NCBI GenBank assembly: GCA_018666055.1
Contig: JABJAS010000146.1
Location: 1-12,112 of the forward strand
Direction: 5' to 3'
Source of the DNA: Halieaceae bacterium
GTDB taxonomy: Bacteria; Pseudomonadota; Gammaproteobacteria; Pseudomonadales; Halieaceae
Length of the DNA stretch: 12,112 bases
Positions 7,755 to 12,112 of the stretch are shown piece after piece. The number at the start of each line of letters is the position of its first letter. Position 1 is the stretch's first letter. Both the position numbers and the translations under genes were made by a program. The notes below the pieces were generated by a model, which searched no databases, was not told the origin of the DNA, and was given only the letters and a program-made list of their open reading frames with translations.

Positions 7755-8138
7755 TTAGAGCGTGAGAATGGCCTCGATCTCAATCCGAGCGCCTTTCGGT
7801 AAGGCCGCCACTTGTACACAAGCTCGCGCGGGATATGGTTCTGCCAATTGTTGCGCCATGACGGCATTGACCGCCTCGAAATCAGCAAGATCAGTGAGCG
7901 AAATATTAATTTTCACCGCATCATCGAGCGTACCCCCCGCCGCTGCAGCCACTGCGGAAAGGTTGGCAAAAACCTGCTCGCTCTCGGCAGTAATATCGCC
8001 TGATATCAGGGACATCGTATTGGGATCGAGTGGAATCTGCCCAGATATCCATACGGTGTTGCCGACTTTGATGCCTTGTGAGTAGGGGCCTATTGCCTGC
8101 GGCGCGGATGGGGTGGAGATGATGGCTCGGTTCGACAC
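7755..8138 (-). CDS. ridA: RidA family reactive intermediate/imine deaminase
   Basis: RidA proteins (YjgF/YER057c/UK114) hydrolyse reactive enamine/imine intermediates released by PLP enzymes such as threonine dehydratase, yielding 2-ketoacids and ammonia and protecting other PLP enzymes; they work as cytoplasmic trimers. The frame is open from 8198, but GTG 8138 has a near-perfect Shine-Dalgarno, AGGAGG, 5 nt upstream and gives a 127-residue protein beginning SNRAIIST, the family start and size. Motifs are APQAIGPYSQ (12-21), WISGQIPLDP (30-39), KINISLTDLADF (76-87) and PARACVQVAALPKGARIEIEAI (103-124). The substrate-binding Arg105 and Glu120 known from E. coli RidA fall at the same positions here. 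The gene follows spoT on the same strand after 109 bp, an order also found in Pseudomonas. Confidence 0.95.
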   Translation of the reverse strand: MSNRAIISTPSAPQAIGPYSQGIKVGNTVWISGQIPLDPNTMSLISGDITAESEQVFANLSAVAAAAGGTLDDAVKINISLTDLADFEAVNAVMAQQLAEPYPARACVQVAALPKGARIEIEAILTL

Positions 8139-8247
8139 GGCAGCCTCCTGATATGAACGGTTGGTTGGTATTGAATAACGAACTTTCGAACGACGCAAGA
8201 TAACTCAGCCGTGACCAACACAGGAGAGTCGTTCGATGTGAGCGATT
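8139..8247 (-). promoter_or_regulatory. spoT-ridA spacer with inverted repeat and possible ridA promoter
   Basis: The 109-bp spacer holds a perfect 9-bp inverted repeat, TCGAACGAC at 8186-8194 and GTCGTTCGA at 8228-8236, with 33 nt between arms. A second possible pairing joins GTTGGT (8160-8165 or 8164-8169) with ACCAAC (8214-8219). On the minus strand a weak promoter-like pair, TTGCGT (8193-8198) and TTCAAT (8170-8175), has 17-bp spacing but only three and four matches to consensus. The ridA ribosome site lies at the left end. No U-tract follows, so I do not call a terminator. Confidence 0.3.
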
Positions 8248-10467
8248 TTATCGCCGTGCGCTGCGCGTCACTTTGAGCACACCTTCGATGATCCTGATGC
8301 GCTTCATCACTCTTGCCAAATGGATGCGGCTGCTAACTTGGAGCTCTAAATCAACAAAGGTGAACTGGATGTCTTTATTTTGTGTTGCGATGCGCTCGAT
8401 ATTGAGCCCAATACTGCTGAGCCGTGTGGCTAACACCGCAATCATGCCGCGGCGATTTTCTACTTGTACCCGAAGGCCAACGGGGTAAGTACGTTCAATA
8501 TCTTCATCCCAGTGTAATGACATGAGGCGATCGCGCTGTTCTCTCAGATCGATCAAGTTGCGGCAGCTATCGCGGTGAACGACCAATCCGCGTTCTTGCC
8601 CTAGGTACCCTTGAATGGCATCGCCCGGCAACGGACAGCAACACTTTGCGTAAGCTACGCCCACGCCTTCCGTTCCACGGATGCCGAGCGTGGCGCCCTC
8701 GCCACTCACTGCGGCGTCATCATAGCGATTAGTCAGGTGTGCAACCGCGATATGGGGCAAGGTGTTGCCCAATGCGACGTCGATGACTAATGCATCGATA
8801 TCGGCTTTGCCCAATGCGGTTAAAGCGGTCTGCATCGTAGCGTCATCAATGGCGCTGAGACGAGTGTCGTGCGCCATCAGCGCGCGGTCGAGCAGATTTT
8901 TGCCCAGCGCGAGGGAGTCATCGCGCCGTTGATCCTTCAAAAAGTGGCGAATATGGGTACGGGCGCGGGCGGTGACGACCCAATTCAGCCAAGAGGGGCT
9001 GGGTCTTCCGGTCGGTGAGGTGACAATTTCAATCGTCGCACCGCTTTCTAATGGCTCTGATAGGGGAACTAGCTGATTACTGACCCGCGCGGCAACACAG
9101 TGGTTACCGATGTCGGTATGCACCGCGTAGGCGAAGTCGATACCACACGAGCCTTTTGGCAGCTCAAGAATATCCCCGCGCGGTGTAAAGACATAAACCT
9201 CGTCGGGGAACAGATCGATTTTCACATTCTCAATAAATTCCAGCGAGTCTCCCGCACGTTGCTGCATTTCGAGCAGGCCCTGTACCCATTCTCGTGCTCG
9301 GGTATGCGATATGCTGGCAGTGCCCTCGTCGCTCTTGTAGAGCCAGTGAGCGGCGATCCCGTTATTCGCCATATCTTCCATTTCATGAGTGCGAATCTGA
9401 ATTTCAATCGGCACGCCATGCATGCCTTTTAAAACGGTATGCAGCGATTGATAGCCATTGGCTTTTGGGATCGCAATATAGTCTTTGAATTCACCGGGCA
9501 CGGGCTTATAGAGGCTATGGACCATGCCTAACGCGCGATAGCAGTCATCGACGGAGTCAACGATGAGTCGAAAGGCAAAGATATCCATCACGTCAGCAAA
9601 GGATTTTCGCTTGGCTTTCATTTTTTGGTAGATGCTATAGAGGTGTTTTTCGCGACCGACGACCGTTGCGGTCAATTCTTCACGTTTGAGTGTTTGGCTC
9701 AATTGCCCACGAATTTGCTCGATGAGTTGCTTTCGGTTGCCGCTGGCTGCCCTGCGCGCCGCTTCGAGCCTTCTTGCGCGCATCGGATAGAGGGCTTTGA
9801 GCCCAAGGTCTTCGAACTCTAGGCGGATTTCATTCATTCCCAGGCGCATCGCAATGGGTGCGTAAATGTCGAGTGTTTCGGTCGCGATGCGTTTTATTTT
9901 TTCGCGATTCAACACCCCGAGGGTCCGCATATTGTGGAGTCGATCAGCCAGCTTGACCAGAATGACACGGATATCCTTGGCCATGGCCAAGGTCATTTTT
10001 TGAAAGTTTTCGGCTTGTCTTTGTTCGGCGGAGTCGAACTCGACATGGGTCAATTTACTCACACCGTCCACTAGATCGGCGACATCTGTCCCAAATTGCG
10101 CGCCGATATCTTTTTTGGTGACGCCGGTATCTTCGATTACGTCATGGAGCAGCGCGGCCATGAGGCTTTGCGCGTCCATGTGCATGCGCGCCAAAACGCA
10201 AGCCACGGCGAGGGGGTGTGTGACATAAGGCTCACCACTGCGTCGTATTTGCCCGTAGTGTGCTTGCTCAGAGTAGTAATAGGCTCGCCGGACCAGTTTT
10301 ACCTGCTCTAGCGGCAAATAGTCGGCGATTAGTTGTTCAAACGCTGCCAAAGAACTGTGGGCAGCGTGTCCAGTGCGGGTGCTAAGGGGTAGCGAGCCTC
10401 GGGAGGCCAAATAAGACGCGGGCCCGAGGAGCGGTCTACTGAGCGTTTGGCGCGTAATGGCGACCAT
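8248..10467 (-). CDS. spoT: Bifunctional (p)ppGpp synthetase/hydrolase SpoT
   Basis: SpoT makes and degrades the alarmone (p)ppGpp, setting growth rate and starvation responses. All domains of a long RSH protein are present in 739 residues. The HD hydrolase has H70, H84, HD 108-109 and KLADRLHNMRTL (172-183). The synthetase has GREKHLYSIYQKM (271-283), DVMDIFAFR (292-300), YIAIPKANGYQSLHT (330-344) and EIQIRT (355-360). The TGS domain covers about 418-480 (DLFPDEVYVFTPRG), a Cys/His region includes AKCCCPLPGD (607-616) and HRDSC (631-635), and an ACT domain ends the protein (about 661-739). The hydrolase site is complete. The charge motif before YIA reads EFKD (326-329) where bifunctional enzymes usually have RXKD. 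ATG 10467 has GGAGAGG about 8 nt upstream, so an N-terminal stretch of about 40 residues before the usual SpoT start appears genuine. It lies 18 bp after rpoZ. Confidence 0.96.
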   Translation of the reverse strand: MVAITRQTLSRPLLGPASYLASRGSLPLSTRTGHAAHSSLAAFEQLIADYLPLEQVKLVRRAYYYSEQAHYGQIRRSGEPYVTHPLAVACVLARMHMDAQSLMAALLHDVIEDTGVTKKDIGAQFGTDVADLVDGVSKLTHVEFDSAEQRQAENFQKMTLAMAKDIRVILVKLADRLHNMRTLGVLNREKIKRIATETLDIYAPIAMRLGMNEIRLEFEDLGLKALYPMRARRLEAARRAASGNRKQLIEQIRGQLSQTLKREELTATVVGREKHLYSIYQKMKAKRKSFADVMDIFAFRLIVDSVDDCYRALGMVHSLYKPVPGEFKDYIAIPKANGYQSLHTVLKGMHGVPIEIQIRTHEMEDMANNGIAAHWLYKSDEGTASISHTRAREWVQGLLEMQQRAGDSLEFIENVKIDLFPDEVYVFTPRGDILELPKGSCGIDFAYAVHTDIGNHCVAARVSNQLVPLSEPLESGATIEIVTSPTGRPSPSWLNWVVTARARTHIRHFLKDQRRDDSLALGKNLLDRALMAHDTRLSAIDDATMQTALTALGKADIDALVIDVALGNTLPHIAVAHLTNRYDDAAVSGEGATLGIRGTEGVGVAYAKCCCPLPGDAIQGYLGQERGLVVHRDSCRNLIDLREQRDRLMSLHWDEDIERTYPVGLRVQVENRRGMIAVLATRLSSIGLNIERIATQNKDIQFTFVDLELQVSSRIHLARVMKRIRIIEGVLKVTRSARR

Positions 10468-10485
10468 CGCTAGCGCCTCTCCAAA

Positions 10486-10743
10486 TTAGAGAATCGGCGT
10501 CTCAAATGTGGCTGCGAGCTCTTCTTCTGCCTCGATCTCACTCTCTCGAGCTAATACTTCCGGTGTAATCAGTCCATCAGCAATCTCGCGCAGCGCAATG
10601 ACAGTGGCTTTGTCTGATTCGTCTTCCACCAGTGGGTCGCGACCGCCAGTGGCAAGTTGTCGTGCTCGCTTCGAGGCAAGCATCACGAGCTCAAATCGGT
10701 TCTCGACGTTATCGAGACAGTCTTCTACAGTAATTCTCGCCAT
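10486..10743 (-). CDS. rpoZ: DNA-directed RNA polymerase omega subunit RpoZ
   Basis: Omega is the small RNA polymerase subunit that chaperones beta-prime into the enzyme and, in proteobacteria, forms part of one ppGpp-binding site. The 85-residue protein starts [10 protein letters not shown] and carries the family core [20 protein letters not shown] (15-34), [20 protein letters not shown] (36-55) and an acidic C-terminal tail rich in Glu (67-79). E. coli omega has 91 residues, so the length is normal. AGGAG precedes ATG 10743 by 11 nt, a little far. Position between gmk and spoT is the conserved gammaproteobacterial order and supports the call; the next gene makes the ppGpp that binds beside omega. 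Confidence 0.97.
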   Translation of the reverse strand: MARITVEDCLDNVENRFELVMLASKRARQLATGGRDPLVEDESDKATVIALREIADGLITPEVLARESEIEAEEELAATFETPIL

Positions 10744-10847
10744 GACAGCGTGGTCTCCTGATTATCACCGCTATAAAATGCGGCCGCGCAGTATACCCTA
10801 GGTAGAACAGGCGAACCCACCCCTGAGTGTAAATTTGCCGACCTGTC
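10744..10847 (-). promoter_or_regulatory. gmk-rpoZ spacer, possible rpoZ-spoT promoter
   Basis: This 104-bp gap separates gmk from rpoZ. On the minus strand TATACT (10790-10795) matches five of six -10 bases, but no recognisable -35 lies 16-18 bp upstream. A second -10-like GATAAT lies nearer rpoZ, also without a -35. Short complementary blocks flank the gap (ACAGG near the gmk end, CCTGT about 30 nt later), giving only a long-looped stem without a U-run. A separate promoter for rpoZ-spoT is plausible but not demonstrated. Confidence 0.25.
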
Positions 10848-11501
10848 TTACAGTGTCGGCGTTTTTGGGGTCAATAAATCGCTCAAGAGTGCGGTGTGAG
10901 CGGCCTGCTGGCGACCAGTGCGCAATCTTGCTGCGCTGATGATGGCTTGAAGTTCGATCAGTGCGGTGTCAAAAACATCATTGATAACCAGATAATCTGC
11001 TTCATCACAGTGTGACATCTCATCTTGGGCCGCCTGCATGCGGAGTGCAATGGTGGCGTCAGTATCCTGACCCCGCCCGCGCAATCGCGTCTTGAGAGAC
11101 GCCACTGAGGGCGGCAGGATAAAGATCCATGCGCTGTCCGGTAATAGGCTCCGCACTTGCTGAGCCCCTTGCCAGTCGATTTCTAAAATCACATCGGCAC
11201 CTTGCTTAAGATGCGCGTCCAATTGCGCTGTGCTGGTGCCATAGAAATGTCCGAACACCTCGGCCCATTCGAAAAATGCGCCCTCGTCTTGCATGCTTTG
11301 AAACGTCTCAGATGGCACAAAAAAATAATTAATACCGTCGATTTCGCCCGGGCGTTGGGGCCGCGTCGTGTGCGAGACAGACACCTCGATACGACGATCA
11401 TTTTCTATTAGCGCTCGAATTAAAGAGGTTTTTCCAGCGCCACTGGGCGCCGAAATAATCAGTAACTGGCCTCGCGATATGGTTTTATTCATGCGTGTCA
11501 T
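10848..11501 (-). CDS. gmk: Guanylate kinase Gmk
   Basis: Guanylate kinase phosphorylates GMP to GDP using ATP, an essential step in GTP supply and so in the pool from which (p)ppGpp is made. The 217-residue protein has the P-loop SAPSGAGKTSLI (18-29), the GMP-binding stretch SVSHTTRPQRPGEIDGINYF (41-60), EWAEVFGHFYGTS (78-90) and LEIDWQGAQQVR (106-117), followed by the lid region RLRGRGQDTDATIALRM (139-155). ATG 11501 follows the yicC stop with no gap (TAAATG), implying translational coupling; ATG 11492 three codons later (MNKTISRGQ) is an equally good start. Length is slightly above the E. coli enzyme (207). The C-terminal tail after residue 195 is not recognisably conserved. Confidence 0.97.
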   Translation of the reverse strand: MTRMNKTISRGQLLIISAPSGAGKTSLIRALIENDRRIEVSVSHTTRPQRPGEIDGINYFFVPSETFQSMQDEGAFFEWAEVFGHFYGTSTAQLDAHLKQGADVILEIDWQGAQQVRSLLPDSAWIFILPPSVASLKTRLRGRGQDTDATIALRMQAAQDEMSHCDEADYLVINDVFDTALIELQAIISAARLRTGRQQAAHTALLSDLLTPKTPTL

Positions 11502-12112
11502 TTACTCGATATTCTGAATTTGCTCGCGCATCTGCTCAATGAGTACCTTGAACTCTACGGCGGTGTTTGTGGTCTCTAAGGCCGTTGATTTAGAAGCGAG
11601 TGTATTGGCCTCACGATTGAGCTCCTGCATCAAAAAATCCAGTTTTCTGCCGCAGGGCACTGTTCCAATTAACGCCGCATTAATGGCGTCTAAGTGAGCG
11701 TCGAGACGATCCATCTCTTCCTCTACATCGGCACGCTGCAGGACGTAAACCATTTCTTCCTCTAAGCGCTTGGCGTCTGCCGTGAGTGCTAAAGACGCCA
11801 TTCGAGCAAGCAGCTTTTCCCGGTACGCTTGCTGAAGTGCGGGCAGTTGCTGCCGAAGCGAGAGGAGCAAAGCCCTGATCAGCTCTCCTCGTTCTGACAC
11901 CATGGCGGCTAACTTTTCACCCTCCTCTCGGCGGTTTTGTGACAGTGCCTCGAGGCACTGTTTCAGCGCGGCAGTGGTCGCTGAAATAAGCGCATCGACC
12001 GCTATCGGACGCTCGTTTAGGACACCGGGCGCCTGCAATAATGCCAGCTGGTTTGGCGCTTCGGCGTCTGGAAAGTGTGTCGAAATTTGCTTCAGTGCTG
12101 CCTGTAACGTGC
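11502..12112 (-). CDS. yicC: YicC/YloC family endoribonuclease (5' part cut by window edge)
   Basis: YicC-family proteins are cytoplasmic; E. coli YicC is linked to stationary-phase survival and small-RNA turnover, and family members have been described as endoribonucleases. The frame is open from the right edge at 12112 to TAA at 11502-11504, giving about 203 codons of an expected 285-290, so the N-terminal third lies outside. A TTG at 12038 is an internal codon, not the true start: the residues before it (THFPDAEAPNQLALLQAPGV) continue the domain. The C-terminal DUF1732 region is clear, with MDRLDAHLDAINAAL, GRKLDFLMQELNREANTLAS and EFKVLIEQMREQIQNIE, the last ending exactly as in other YicC proteins. 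It is directly upstream of gmk, a common arrangement in many bacteria. Confidence 0.95.
   Translation of the reverse strand, partial: TLQAALKQISTHFPDAEAPNQLALLQAPGVLNERPIAVDALISATTAALKQCLEALSQNRREEGEKLAAMVSERGELIRALLLSLRQQLPALQQAYREKLLARMASLALTADAKRLEEEMVYVLQRADVEEEMDRLDAHLDAINAALIGTVPCGRKLDFLMQELNREANTLASKSTALETTNTAVEFKVLIEQMREQIQNIE

Noticed and set aside
10508..10801. Ser-rich open frame on the plus strand over rpoZ
   Set aside because: It mirrors rpoZ, a full-length omega subunit, and extends only into the short spacer; no ribosome site or homology.
1..12112. Search by eye for tRNA, rRNA, CRISPR arrays, insertion sequences, toxin-antitoxin or phage genes
   Set aside because: None was seen; nearly all sequence is accounted for by housekeeping genes with spacers of about 110 bp or less.

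Overview
This window reads as chromosomal core DNA from a gammaproteobacterium. The evidence is the gene set yicC-gmk-rpoZ-spoT-ridA beside recG and ubiA, protein sequences resembling those of Pseudomonas and its relatives, and a moderate base composition (not computed). A TRAP transporter pair and a COG3146-type acyltransferase would fit a free-living aquatic member of the Pseudomonadales/Cellvibrionales side of the class, but that placement is inference. Nothing mobile is visible: no insertion sequence, phage gene, CRISPR array, rRNA or tRNA.

Layout from left to right. Positions 1-1748, minus strand: a TRAP transporter pair, dctQ then dctM, joined by an ATGA overlap; dctM runs off the left edge. 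Position 1825-2601, plus strand: yaaA, divergent from dctQ. Positions 2607-6831, minus strand: a compact probable operon recG > ubiA > GNAT/FemAB-like acyltransferase; the last gene meets yaaA tail to tail with 5 bp between the stop codons. Position 6903-7733, plus strand: a YeeZ-like SDR protein, divergent from recG across 71 bp. Positions 7755-12112, minus strand: yicC (truncated by the right edge) > gmk > rpoZ > spoT > ridA.

The right-hand block joins GMP kinase, the RNA polymerase omega subunit and the (p)ppGpp synthetase/hydrolase, so guanine nucleotide supply, the alarmone made from it and one alarmone target on RNA polymerase are encoded together. YicC, an RNA-acting protein, lies upstream and RidA, an enamine/imine deaminase, downstream. 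recG serves replication-fork rescue, ubiA ubiquinone synthesis, and yaaA protection from peroxide-driven iron damage.

Coding density is very high. The longest gene-free stretches are about 110 bp, so there is no unexplained gap over 300 bp. I found no convincing undescribed system. The points most worth a second look are an altered charge motif in the SpoT synthetase site (EFKD where RXKD is expected), a roughly 40-residue N-terminal extension on SpoT, an SDR protein without the YxxxK catalytic pair, and inverted repeats in the spoT-ridA spacer and at the yaaA/acyltransferase junction. Several genes use GTG or TTG starts.
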